From NCBI GenBank assembly GCA_014529385.2, contig CM043967.1, positions 131,439,182-131,499,181 of the forward strand: a DNA stretch of 60,000 bases, in the 5' to 3' direction. A program made the position numbers and the translations under genes. The notes beneath the pieces were generated by a model that saw only the letters and a program-made list of their open reading frames with translations, was not told the origin of the DNA and ran no database searches. Positions 23,434-34,269 of this stretch are shown one piece after another; the first letter of the stretch is position 1, and the number at the start of each line of letters is the position of its first letter. The stretch comes from Adiantum capillus-veneris (taxonomy: Eukaryota > Streptophyta > Polypodiopsida > Polypodiales > Pteridaceae).

Positions 23434-25407
23434 ATGGCACCAAAATCCAGTCAGGGCCGGAAATCCACCATTCCTGTTGACCCCATTCCTGAGGAGTCAA
23501 GAAGAGAGTCTGACTCCAAGCAAGAGAAGATGACTAACACTGAGGCTCTGGAGGAGCATAGTCAGGCTGATGAGTCAAGTCATTCTCGACGCCGACGGGC
23601 AGAACGGGAAGCACGGAAGGCAAAGAGTTCCAAGAGTTCTCGGTCCCGGCAGAGAGATGAGGATACCAAGGGAGGTAAAGGAAGTCACCGTAATTCTAGC
23701 AGACAAACCAGAGAAGACATTGACACTGAGACAGAGACAGAGATTGATTGGGATGCTGACACTGACAATTGCAAGAAGACTCCCAAGCGTCATTCTGAAT
23801 CCAATTAAGAAGCGAAGTGGCAGGATCAGTAGTAATTGGAATGATTACACAGCTTCCCTGAATATTTCTTTTCCAATATTCAAGGGAGGAAGAAGGATGA
23901 TCCAGACGTTCACATACAAGCTTTCGAGCAGTATGCTGAACTGAAAAATATTGATGAAGATGATTGGGGGGAATATTTTCCACAAACCTTGAAGGAGGCA
24001 GTGAGGAAATGGTATTACCATTACCCTGCCTGCCAGCTCAGATCATATAACAAATTTTTCAAAGACTTCAGGTTGGAATATTCCAAAAATAGAGGGGATG
24101 AAGATATTCTCTGTGAATTAGATAAGATCAAACAGAGAAATTTGTCAGTCCGCAGTTATGTGGAAAAGATCAAGGAGCTAACCAGGTAGTTACAGGAACC
24201 GCCATCTGAGAAGAGGTTGAGGGCATGGTTCCTGAATGGGTTCAGAAGCAAAAAGCTTAGGGAACAAGAGGTACCAGCCCCTACCAAGAAATTCAATGAT
24301 CTGGTCCAAAGGGCATTAAAGCTGGAACAACAGGCTAAGAAGGAAAAGAGCCACAAGAAGCGAAGGACCAGTAGCAGTAGCTCTGCTACTGAAAGTTCTG
24401 ATTCTAGTGAGATGTCCAGTAGCTCCGAGAGCAGCTCTAATGAACGAGCAAAGGAGAAATCAAAGAAGGGATCTCGGACAAAGAAAATTGAAGAAATGGC
24501 TAGGTAGATTGCCGAAATTAGCCACACAAGTCAGCCAGTTCGAAAGATGAAGACTTGGTGTTCAAGATGCAAATCCAAGGACCATATCTCCACTGAATGT
24601 CCACAATGTACCTACTGCAAGGATTTTGGTCACCTAGGGAATAATTGTGGCATCAGAATTCACCACTTTAAGAAAGGAAAAGATCTGTCAGTGGTTGCCT
24701 ACACTGAACTAGTGAAGGTAGAACCCGTCGAAGTAGCTCAAGAGGAGAGAACAGGTACCAGTGGTGCTGGTCAGGGACGTGGCTGATTCCAACCAGGAAT
24801 GGGCAGAGGCAGAGGAAGAGGCAACTTCCAGAACAGGAGCATGAATTGCTATACTTGTGGGAAGTATGGTCATTTTGCAGCCCAATGCCTAGATGCACCT
24901 GCAACGACTACTACTGAGGCTAAGGGACCAGAGCCAGTCCCAGTCAGGGTAGTTACTAGGAGCAAGGGGGTAGTCATTGAAGAAATCCCAAACACTTCAG
25001 AAGCACCAGTCAATCCTAACAGCAGCAAGTGGGCTCAACAAATAGAAGTTTGGAAGGCCAAAGGTAAAGAGAAGGTGGTAGATGAGTGGCAAGAGCAGAG
25101 GGAACTAGCGGCTAAAATCACGGAGGATTTAGCCAAGAAGCTGCCAGAGCAGCCAGAAAGTTCCGAAGCTAGAGTCATTCAGAGGCTACCAGCCCAATCG
25201 ACTGATAAAGATCAGTCAGTACCGGCCATAACTGAGACCATGCTGGCTGTGGTACATGGACTAGCTGATGAAATGGGAGTGGATGGAAAGAGTGGAAGCA
25301 CTGCAAAAGAAGAATGGCAGTGTGAAGATACCAGTTCTTCAAGCTCTGACAATCAGTCTGACCAAGAGAGAGAAGAAATTCATGTGAAAATTTGTGATAG
25401 AATTTAG
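23434..25407 (+). pseudogene. T3 gag with three zinc knuckles
   Basis: Starts at the ATG of MAPKSSQGRKS. The N-terminus is Ser/Arg/Lys-rich. A frameshift near 23800 leads into the capsid-like domain (TLKEAVRKWYYHYPACQL to YVEKIKELTR). A Ser-rich acidic and basic stretch follows (24360-24480), then knuckles CSRCKSKDHISTEC, CTYCKDFGHLGNNC and, after an RG-rich segment, CYTCGKYGHFAAQC (24850). In-frame stops are TAG at 24187, 24505 and 25405 and TGA at 24784; the TAG stops are one C-to-T change from CAG, and the TGA fits CGA. It would form the virus-like particle and bind RNA. Confidence 0.85.
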
Positions 25408-26275
25408 AAGCTGACTGTAGAGCTGGAGAATATAAGAAAAACCTTGCCTGAGGTGGCCAAATTTATCAGACAACACAGGAAAGCTGAGGCAGAGGCCAGA
25501 ATAGTGGACCTGACGGACGTCCAAGATGATGAAGTTCCACTTATTCAGGTGGACTACAAGGTCAGGAAGCAGTGGGAACCTCTCTCAAGTGTTATCCTGG
25601 ATGGAGGGGCAGGAGTCAACATAATGGGAGCCCATCTTAAGCAAAGAATGGGTATCACTAATATGAAACCAGAACCATTCAAAGTACGAATGGCAGATCA
25701 TAGAGTCGTACAGGCGACGGGTATGATTGAAAACATGCAGATAAGAGTTGGGAGGGAGAAATTCAAAACCAATTTCCTAGTCCTGGATGTGCAGGGAGCA
25801 TATGGGATGCTACTAGGGCGCCCATGGTTGAGAACAACACATGCTGTTCATGACTATGCAAACCAAACATTGACCATAGAAGGGGCCAGTGGGCAGAATC
25901 CAAATCCAGACCAACAATACCAAGAGCTAGAAAAAGGAACTGAGGCCAAAGGAGTTATGTCAAAAGTACAGAGCCAAGAAGATCGAGCAAATGCTAGCGG
26001 CTATGAACATATTCCCTTTGGCAGAAATTGACTTAAATGCAGTCTTGCTGAACAAAGAGCAGGCTGACAAGCAGAAGAGACAATTCCCTGATCAGTTTAC
26101 TGAAGTCAATACAGGGGAAAAAACAGTTCAACTAACTGGAAGGATGGTGGAACCAGCTGATACTGGTATAGTAGAGGAACCAGTATGTTTTGAAGAGTAC
26201 CCAGTGGATCAGAATACTGATTCAGAAATGAATGGACCATCCTCGAATTACGCTGAAGAATCGACCAAATGAAAA
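25408..26275 (+). pseudogene. T3 protease and spacer
   Basis: Follows gag after one TAG in the same frame. A helical lead-in (KLTVELENIRKTLPEVAKFI) precedes the retropepsin: VILDGGAGVNIMG with DGG in place of the usual DTG/DSG, FKVRMADHRVVQATGMI, and GMLLGRPWLRTTHAVHDY. A frameshift near 26010 leads to an acidic spacer (ending 26272) before RT. DGG is also seen in T1, T4, T5 and T6 here and is common among plant Ty3/gypsy polyproteins, so it is not itself a sign of decay. Confidence 0.85.
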
Positions 26276-26293
26276 GGAGGCGGGCCAAACTGG

Positions 26294-27850
26294 TTGCTTC
26301 CAAACGACCAGGAAGTGGAAGAGTGGAACCTAGGATCAGAGGATAATCCTAGAATGATCAAGGTCAACAAGCACCTCAATCCGGCAATGAAGGAAAAGGC
26401 ACTGAAAATGTTCCAGAACTATAAAGATGTGTTTGCCTGGGAACATACAGATCTGAAGGGAGTAGATCTTGAAGTATGTCAGCACCGAATACCACTGAAA
26501 CCAGATGCTAGGCTAGTACGATTGCAAAGATACCGGATGAACCCCAACTATGCAAAGAAGGTCAAGGAGGAGATTGATAATCTTCTCAAGGCTGGGTTCA
26601 TTACGGAAGTGGCAAACAGTGATTGGCTATGCCCCATAGTTGTCGTCCCCAAGAAGAATGGAAAATTGAGAGTTTGTGTCGACTATAGGAAACTAAATGC
26701 CCAAACTATTAAGGATCCATTTCCCTTGCCTTTTACTAATATGTTGCTTGATGAGATCGCAGGATATGAAATGTATAGCTTCATGGATGGTTAAAGTGGC
26801 TATAACCACTTACAGATCGCTCCTGAAGATAGAGCCAAAACCACTTTCATCACAGAGTGGGGAGCTTTCATGTATCTGGTGATGCCTTTTGGCCTGTGCA
26901 ATGCACCAGCTACCTTTCAGCGGTGTATGATGGAGATGTTTAATGAATTCCTTCATCGATTCCTTGCCATTTTCATGGATGACTTCACTGTCTATTCAGA
27001 TGAGGAACAACACCTCCTATTCCTAGAAATGGTTTTCAAACGCTGTCAGGAGAAGCGGATTTGTTTGAATCCATTCAAATCTATTTTTCTAGTCTGGAAG
27101 GGACAACTACTGGGACATGTGGTTTCCCGAAATGGTATAGAGATGGCCAATGACAAAATTCAGTGTGTTCAGCAAGCTAAAGCACCCAGAACTGCTTCAT
27201 AGTTGAGTTCTTTCTTGGGTTATGTGAATTTTTATAGAAGATTTGTACATAAGTTTGCTTCTCAAGCAGTACTACTATATGAGCTTACAAAGAAGACTAG
27301 TAAGTTCAACTGGACTGCTGAATGCGAGGAGAGCTTCCAGAATCTGAAAAAAGCCACTACCAGTAAACCAGTCCTTAGGCAACCAAACTGGGATATTATT
27401 TTCCACGTACATGTTGATGCTTCGGGATTGGAAATGGGGGCAATATTAGCTCAGCCAAACGGAAGAACTGATTATCCGGTTTATTTTGCCAGTCGCAGAT
27501 TCAGTCAGGTTGAACAAGGCTATACAACTACTGAGAGAGAATCCCTTGGAATGGTTTTCAGCACTACAAAGTTCATGCATTACCTGTTGGGAAAGTTTTT
27601 TCATTTTTATGTGGACCATCAAGCTCTTCTGTTTCTGATTAATAAAGTCATTATTCAAGGCTGGCTGATAAGATGAATGATGTTCCTAATGGAATTTGAT
27701 GTCAGAATTTTCCATAAGCCTGGCCGAAACCATTGTGGAGCTGATTTTCTTTCAAGAAGTACGGAAGGATATTCAGAATCACCCTTGAGAGATGAACCAG
27801 TGGATGCTGATTTATTTCAGTTAGAGGCAGAAGACTCACGATCTTGAATG
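26294..27850 (+). pseudogene. T3 reverse transcriptase and RNase H
   Basis: RT begins with NDQEVEEWNLGSE and runs through VVVPKKNGKLRVCVDYRKLN, PFPLPFTNMLLDEIAGYEMYSFMDG, a TAA stop at 26792, LVMPFGLCNAPATFQRCM and the catalytic FMDD (about 26976). A TAG at 27200 splits off the connection part (SSFLGYVNFYRRFVHKFA). RNase H has HVHVDASGLEMGAILAQPN, RFSQVEQGYTTTERESLGM and FYVDHQALLFLIN. A TGA at 27674 fits a Trp position. Catalytic residues are present, but stops inactivate it. No second RNase H follows, unlike T1. Confidence 0.88.
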
Positions 27851-27964
27851 GTATGATATTTATCAATTTCTTTCCCAAGGTGCCTTTCCAGAGGATTGGA
27901 AGCAAAATCAGAAGAAAGCTCTGATAATAAAAAGCCTGAAATTTACTATCATAGGATGATTACT

Positions 27965-29284
27965 TTATCTACTGGGCATTGATGGTATACTTAGACGATG
28001 TGTCCCTATGGAAGGAAGAATGCAAGTAATTACAGAAGCGCATAATGGTGAATCTAGTGGACACTTTTCCAATGAAGTAACCTACAAGAAGATTCTGCAA
28101 GGTGGTCTGTGGTGGCAAACACTGATTGCTGATGTCAGAATTTTTTGTAAAACTTGTGACATATGCCAAATAATGGGTCGACCAACAGCTGCAAATATGA
28201 CTCCCTTGATGCCAGTCCAACCACAGGGAGTATTCATAAAATGGGGACTAGATTTTATGGGACCTTTTAAGAAGGTTACTTCCAGGAAGAACAAGTACAT
28301 AGTAATGGCTACTTGTTATGTAACCAAGTGGGTTGAAGCTAAGGCTCTTCCTGACAACACAGCCAAGTCAACTGCAAGGTTTCTATTTGAGAATATCATC
28401 TGCCGATATGGATGTCCAATAGAGATTTTGACCGATCAAGGAACACATTTTATCAATGACACTATGGAAAGCCTATTGGGTATGCTTTCAGTCAAGCATC
28501 GAAAATCTACTCCTTACTATCCTAGATGCAATGGACAGGCTGAAAGTAGCAACAAGACAATAAAGACTATTCTCACTAAGGTGGTGCAAAAGAAACTAGA
28601 CCAGTCGGATTTGAAACTTCAGACTGCTCTATGGGCTTATAGGACAACTTATAAGGTGACTACTGGAATGACACCATTCAGAATGGTGTATGGCACTGAA
28701 GCTGTGGTTCCTATGGAGTTTGTGATCCCAAGTCTGGGAATGGCTGTGAAGTATGGTTTAGACTTCAATCATAATCTTAAAAAACGGCTAGATGCACTGA
28801 TGTAATTAGATGAACTCAGGCAACGGGCTATGTTGGAACAAGAAATTGTTCAACAACGAAGGAAGCACTCGTAGGATCGCCGAATTAAAGTTTGAGAATT
28901 CCAGAAAGGAGACTTAGTGCTTCTATATCAGTCTAGACTGGGTCCAAAGAAGCCAAACCTGAAGATTGCCTGGGCATGACCATTTGAGGTAGACTGGGTC
29001 TTCTCCAATGGCACAGTCAGACTGAAGGATTTATCTGGATTATTGTTGCCAGGAGTATATAATGGGGCAAAGATCAAGCTTTATTATTTAGAGGCCAGAG
29101 AAACTGGGCAAGAACAAGGTACTAAGGAACTGGAACTTGCTGATCAAGAGATACCAGAATCAAACATTTTTGGACTTTTTCATGTGCAACTAGTTCCAAA
29201 TTTAGAACCAGTACCAGAAGAATCAGATCAAGCTGACCTTAGAATCAGTACCAGTATGGTTGAGCCAAATTGGAAATCAGTCTA
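27965..29284 (+). pseudogene. T3 integrase
   Basis: HHCC finger: EAHNGESSGHFSNE and CKTCDICQIMGRP (28030-28180). DDE core: GLDFMGPF (D), LTDQGTHFI (D) and CNGQAESSNKT (E), all present in one open frame, 28008-28805. The C-terminal part continues past TAA (28803), TAG (28873), TGA (28891) and TGA (28976) as a recognisable GDLVLLYQSRLGPKK domain, ending about 29284. There is no chromodomain. It would insert element cDNA; this copy is broken in its C-terminal domain only. Confidence 0.85.
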
Positions 29285-29579
29285 GTATCAGTGGGGACAC
29301 ACTTTCCAATTTTTAAGCGCCCAACGGTCAGATGGCACGCCAGTAGTAATTATTTCAAGGATGGGTTGCAGTCTTGTCCAATGCATGTCTGCCACGACAG
29401 CAGCGACGCACACAAGTCTAGGAATGGTGAGTGGTAGAGCTTTTATGGCGCGAACACGTATAATAGTTAGGAGAGTTAGCATTTTTCCTCATAAATCCCC
29501 TGCGCTACGCTTTCCACCCGTTAACCATTCGCCATCGCCCAAACCATCTGTGGCAACTGCACAACAGATAAGTACATCT
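29285..29579 (+). other. T3 region between integrase and extra frame
   Basis: About 300 bp. An open stretch begins at ATG 29361 in the same frame as ATG 29580, so the extra frame could start earlier, but the composition here is less biased. No splice signal or promoter can be asserted. Confidence 0.4.
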
Positions 29580-32500
29580 ATGAAGGAGGATGAAGCGGCT
29601 AAAAGTAAGAGCAATGCAAGTGGTCAAGGAGTTCCAGTAGAGCAGGACTGGAAGCTTCCTTTGCTTACAGGTTTGTAGCCGAAGTAGTAAGTCTTAAAAA
29701 CAACCCAACGTATGTATCCGAAAAACTTTTTGCTATGCTGTTGGCCAAGATATTGGATCCACAGGTTCCTATTAACCTTTGTCAAATTCTCTCGCACAAT
29801 GTACTTCAGAAAACTGCCAAGCTAAAATCTCAAAATGTTTTCAAAGCTTGGTATGTTTGGAAATTCCTGTATTGGGCTACTGCTGCAGATGTTAATGAGC
29901 AGGTAAAGAAGGCTTGGAGTGAGAAGCCAATTTCTGAGCCGAAGAACATTGAGCTGTCCTCAGACGAAGAAGAAACGGACAATCAAACTATTTCAACAGA
30001 CTTGAAAAGGAAAGCAACTGCAGAACAGGCTGGCAGTTCAAAGAAACCGAAGACTACACTGACAAAGAGCAGTGAGTTTTTGAAGCAGATAGAAAGCCAG
30101 GTCAAGATAGTAAATACTGAGAAAGCTGTAGTGAGCCAGACAGAGCAACATTCTGCTCAGAAGACTGTGCCTAACCAGTCAGTAGCACAAAGTGCAATTG
30201 CTACTGGTTTTGGAAAAGATCAGGCCAAGCTAGCCACTTCTGAGAAGATAGCAGACCAGTCAGGGGACAAAGGCAAGAGCCAAATGGACAAGGGGAAAGG
30301 TCCAGCTTCCTCGACTCTGCCAGGTGGAGTTCCTACTCCAAATATTGGAAACATTCTGCAATTGGTAAAACATGATAAGTTGCAGCAAATGCAGACTAAA
30401 CAATTGAAAGGGCATCTTCTGCTACGCAAAGCTGATTATGCAACTTTACCCTACACGGCTCCAATGACAATATATGAGCCTTATGATTGTGATCCAACCA
30501 CAGTCAAAGACAGATGTTCAGTCCTCATACAATCTTCTTGGAATACCATTGTCAGTTGTATGGGACAACTGATGGAGGCTGCTGGATCAGAAGATGAAGT
30601 CAAAAAGCTTAAAGCTGACTTGACGGAGGCACAAGATCAGATTGAAAAGCTCCAGAAAGCCCGGGAAGAGTAGAACATACAACACAGGGTACTGGAAGCT
30701 CATTTAGAAAGGACTAATGAGTTGTTAAACAAAAAGTTAGCTAAGGCTGAATCTGAAATAATGATCATCAAGAATCAACGAAATGAAGCACTGAGAGCTG
30801 CAGAGTGGGCTGAAACAATGCTCAGGATGAAGCGGGCGGAATTCAAAAACCTGTTAATGCGCCATACAGCTCTGAAGGCCTCTCTGAATAAAAGATGCAT
30901 CTATAGCATCTTGGCTGAGATTCTAAATCCATCAGGCAATGCTGTTTTTAATTTAGAGAATTTGAAGTCCTTGATGAAAAGTATGCAGAGTGATTTGCAG
31001 GACAAGGTAACCAAATATAACACTGCTCTGATGAATCAAGCTATATTAGATTATATTGAGCAGCAGACTTCTCCGAATGAGGAAGAAGAAGACCAGGAAG
31101 ATGAAGCTGATCAGGAGGAGGATGATCAAGAAGCAGGACATACAAATGATGATGATGATGCCCCACCACCATCTCCACCTCCAGGACCTGGTATTGGTGG
31201 TACACGGGCAATTGAAGAAGGCCAGTCACAGCCAGACCAGCCAGGCCAGAATGAGAGCCAGCAGGAAGGATAGAATGAAGGGCATCAGTCCGGTAACCAG
31301 CAGACTGAAGAGCAGCAGCCCAGTCACACTGGGAATCAGCTAACTGATCAGTCCTAACTCAGTAGAGATGCTAAAGGGAAAATGAAAGTGTAGGATGAGG
31401 GACCAGTTGTTGATCATCAACATTCACTGCAGCTCATTACCCTGAATAGGCAATTGAGACATCAACAGGCCTCCATAACCAGACAGTATCTGGAGGATGA
31501 TGATCTCTTGTCTGACTTGGAAAGATTTCAAAGGCTATATGTTGGAGCCAGGGAAATGGTGGAACATTGGAAATTAGCAGCTTTCCATGATAAAGAAACT
31601 TGCCGTTTACCTGTGCATCCCAGTACAGTCCAGTTGCTGGAACGAGTTCCTGAATGGATACTCAATGCTGATGAGAGACTGGAAAACCTGCACTTGCAAA
31701 GGCAGTCTACTGCAGATTGTCGTTCCCTTGCCCTGGAACTAGAACTTCTGTTTGGGAACAAACCAACTTACCGATGTATGAAGGATGTTAGGGTACAACC
31801 GAAGGAAGTTTTGGTGCAAATGAAAATTGCCAGAGGTGTTTTGGATCAGAGAGTCAAAGCCATTCTTGAGGATCAGACATCCACTAGCAAAGGACCTCAG
31901 ACTAGAATTTCAATCGGAGCACAGGCAACGGAGCACAGGCAACTGGTCTCCAAACATTGTTCCAGCTAGTGAGAATCACTAGAAAGATGATGCAGCAAAA
32001 GAACCAGGCTGTTCTCAATTTCTTAGAATTTGTGCCTGATTCTCTAGTTCTCTTGTATGCTGTTCCAGCAAGAGAAATAGATCTGCCAAGATTCTTTCCA
32101 GCACTGTATCCTCAACATCTAGAACCAATTGATTGCCTTACATACTTCAAAATCACTGATGAGCTTCATGATTGGTATGAGCGATCGACTGTGGAATGGA
32201 AGACTTCGTAGATGCTATTCAATGATGCTCTCCAAATCAATGACATTCAGGAATTGAAAGAGGAGATGCATAGGATCCAGCTGTGTATGGGCCAGTGGAA
32301 GATTCAAGTCAGAGGACTGACCAGGATTATTAATCAGTTGCTACAACTTACGGTCGAATCTTCTAAATTGCTTGAAAAAGACATTGCAGCATAGCCGGGT
32401 CTGGCACCACAGTACAGGGAGATGGCTGAGATTCTTTTTGAAGCTCGAATCAAAACTAATCAGCCTCTTCCAGAAGGAATGATCCATACTGCTTCGCATT

Positions 32501-32745
32501 GTCATAAGCTGGCCAGAACCAGACTTAGCAAGGGCAAGCATACACTCTATGATCTTGACAACAAAACCTATCATTCCCTCATGCCTTATGAAGTAGAGAT
32601 GACCACCAACTGGCGCGATCAGCTTGAGCAGGAGGCCATTTACCGACGATTGATTCAGAAGGAGAATGTTGGTACTGGGACTTCTTAGGCACCCTCCAGG
32701 TCAAAGGGCAAACGGAAGATGGTCCAATGGAAGGATACTGGGTAG
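29580..32745 (+). pseudogene. T3 extra reading frame in the env-like position; large helical protein
   Basis: About 1,050 codons in a nearly continuous reading with one frameshift near 29655 and one near 31950. N-terminal part: KNNPTYVSEKLFAMLLAKIL and FKAWYVWKFLYWATAADVN. Then a Lys/Ser/Gln-rich basic region with KRK and KKPK clusters. Coiled-coil stretches follow (LKADLTEAQDQIEKLQKARE, 30610-30670; LNKKLAKAESEIMIIKNQRN, 30722-30840), then an acidic Glu/Asp/Gln tract with a Pro run (31070-31190), and a folded-looking C-terminal part (31454-32688). No signal peptide or membrane span is visible, so it is not an obvious envelope protein. In-frame stops: seven TAG, one TAA, no TGA. I do not recognise the family. 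Athila-type elements do carry an extra gene here. Confidence 0.7.
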
Positions 32746-32794
32746 TTCCATCTTAGAATTCAGTGGCAACTTTTCTCCTCAGTAGGCAGGTGGA

Positions 32795-32900
32795 GATGAG
32801 AGCTCTACCTTGGCCTGATGAGAGCTCAACCTTGGCCTGGTGAGAGCTCCACCTTGGCCTTTTCAGATGCCTCTCGCAATCCTTGGCCTTTTCAGTTGCC
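32795..32900 (+). repeat. Short tandem repeats upstream of T3 PPT
   Basis: Three 22-bp units of GATGAGAGCTCNACCTTGGC type (32795-32860), then two related units containing CCTTGGCCTTTTCAG and CTCGCAATC. They lie in the 3' untranslated part. Confidence 0.85.
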
Positions 32901-33040
32901 TACTCGCAATCTTTGTATGGCCATTCTATCAGTGGTCAAGCCGGATTCCCAACATGAGAACCAGACGGTGGATTTTTCAGTCTCACATCAGAATCAGATA
33001 GGGGAATTTTTTAGAAATTTTGGAATCTTGCCAAAATTCA

Positions 33041-33056
33041 AGAAAGAAGGGAAGGA
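33041..33056 (+). other. T3 polypurine tract
   Basis: AGAAAGAAGGGAAGGA directly before the 3' LTR start TGTAGACGG. Confidence 0.88.
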
Positions 33057-33517
33057 TGTAGACGGCTGGATAGTTCACTGTGTGGGAACGTCTTCTTAAG
33101 AGATGGACAACGAATTACTTAGTAGTTACTATGGTAATTACTACAGTAAACCCAAAGTGTATAAATAGGGCCCATTACATTGTAATTGGGTTGGCAATTA
33201 TTATCATCTAGGGTAGCGCCTTGACTGTACTTGTACTTGAGAATCATTGGCAGTATTGTCGGCTGTACTTTCTCTTTGTAAATCACATTCGCTGTAACCT
33301 TGATCTATAATTCCAATCATGGCATATTCCAGTTATACTTACTTCTCGTCCAGTCTTTTGAATCTGAACCTTATTTCGAGTACATAAGTCTGATTCTTAT
33401 TTCAGTATCCACATTCCAGTCTAGTTTTTGATTCCTGTCCAGTCTACAGTTTGAAATCTCCCTACACTAGAAGCTGAAATCTTCCAACACTGGAATTAGG
33501 GATTAGATCTAATTCTA
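33057..33517 (+). repeat. T3 3' LTR, 461 bp
   Basis: Matches 22871-23359 with substitutions, loss of two AATCTG-type hexamers and a shortened segment near 33495. Ends AATTCTA where the 5' copy has AATTCCA, so the terminal CA is mutated. TATA at 33160-33167. Confidence 0.92.
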
Positions 33518-33522
33518 GAATA
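33518..33522. other. T3 target-site duplication, right copy (GAATA)
   Basis: Same 5 bp as 22866-22870; the T2 gag reading resumes on both sides. Confidence 0.85.
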
Positions 33523-34133
33523 CTCTAGTGACTATCAATCGTGCTACTTCTGCTTTCTCTATAGGCGCATACTCCTGTCCATACTTGTCAACATATATTA
33601 TGAGACTCCCTTCACCCGATTCGTACAAAAACAAGTACATAGTCTTTTCTATGCTTAACTCAAACGTGTAGGGTGCTAGACATCGGAAATACGTTTTGGC
33701 CCTACTATTTTTGTACTCGTAGATTTCTACCATTCCTTGGTTTGTCACTACTTTAGTCACCTTTTTGTCAACAAAGATGGTGTTAGGAAGATCTATCCGA
33801 GGGGCGATTTTTGTCATCTCAGAGACCATCTTCCCTTTTGCAATATTTTCCCCGTATTTGTTATAGTTCTGCGGGTCCTTAGTAATGTATTCCCTCATCA
33901 TCACAAAATTTGTCCCCATCATCACAAACTAGAAAGGCTTCCACTCCATCAGTTTGTTTTTCCTCTATACCTATGCTTTTACGTCCCCTTGCATCGGCAT
34001 ATACTAGAGCTCCATGGGCAATGCGTCCTTCTAAGTAAAGGGTTGTATACCTTGTTGTCCAAGTGGGGTTCTTAGAGGTGCTACCTCTTCCCACTTGGTT
34101 CTGCTCGTTAACAATGATTTTTTGGTCAGCCAT
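33523..34133 (-). pseudogene. T2 gag N-terminal part
   Basis: Starts at ATG 34133 (MADQKIIVNEQNQVGRG). A frameshift near 33900 leads into a well-kept stretch (EYITKDPQNYNKYGENIAKG, then VEIYEYKNSRAKTYFRCLAP) that runs to the T3 junction. No zinc knuckle or capsid motif; it is an N-terminal extension of the T2 gag cut off by T3. It resembles no domain I can name. Confidence 0.65.
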
Positions 34134-34269
34134 GAGATAAATAGACTACTCTAAAGAGGTCTCAGTCCCACTACCGTCCTCTATAATTGGTGCTAGTGGA
34201 TCTATTCTTGCTTGGGTCCCACTCTCCTCAGTAGACACTAAGCTGGCCTGGTCTCCTAGTGATCTCTGG

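Larger units (their letters stand above)
22871..33517 (+). mobile_element. T3: complete-ended Ty3/gypsy element with an extra large 3' reading frame
   Basis: 10,647 bp from LTR start to LTR end, flanked by GAATA. Its order is LTR, PBS, gag with three CCHC knuckles, protease, RT, RNase H, integrase, a large extra frame, PPT, LTR. It interrupts T2 gag in the opposite orientation. Its RT (FGLCNAPATFQRCM, FMDD) looks closer to the Athila type than to T1, and there is no second RNase H. Stops and frameshifts in every gene make it non-autonomous today. LTRs differ by a hexamer-repeat indel and a gap near the 3' end, so it is older than T1. Confidence 0.93.
11198..34133 (-). mobile_element. T2: old, multiply interrupted Ty3/gypsy element
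   Basis: Minus-strand coding remnants appear in element order from right to left: gag N-terminus (34133-33523), gag (22865-20823), gag spacer (16790-16192), protease (16043-15465), linker, RT, RNase H, integrase start (12470), PPT and an LTR-like end. All are frameshifted. T3 splits gag, with a GAATA target duplication. The 16.8-20.8 kb block, which includes a T1-like LTR, separates gag from the spacer. Most of integrase is deleted. T1 abuts or cuts its 3' LTR. Its 5' LTR was not found. Its RNase H (HVHIDASAFSIGCILAQPG) resembles that of T4. Confidence 0.8.

Noticed and set aside
29735-32745. Idea that TAG is read as Gln (altered genetic code) because most stops in the T3 extra frame are TAG
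   Set aside because: TAA and TGA also interrupt the same element, frameshifts are present, and the neighbouring T1 frame uses the standard code without internal TAG. Deamination of CAG explains it more simply.
29580-32745. Calling the T3 extra frame a retroviral envelope gene
   Set aside because: No signal peptide, membrane anchor or cleavage site can be seen; only the position is env-like.
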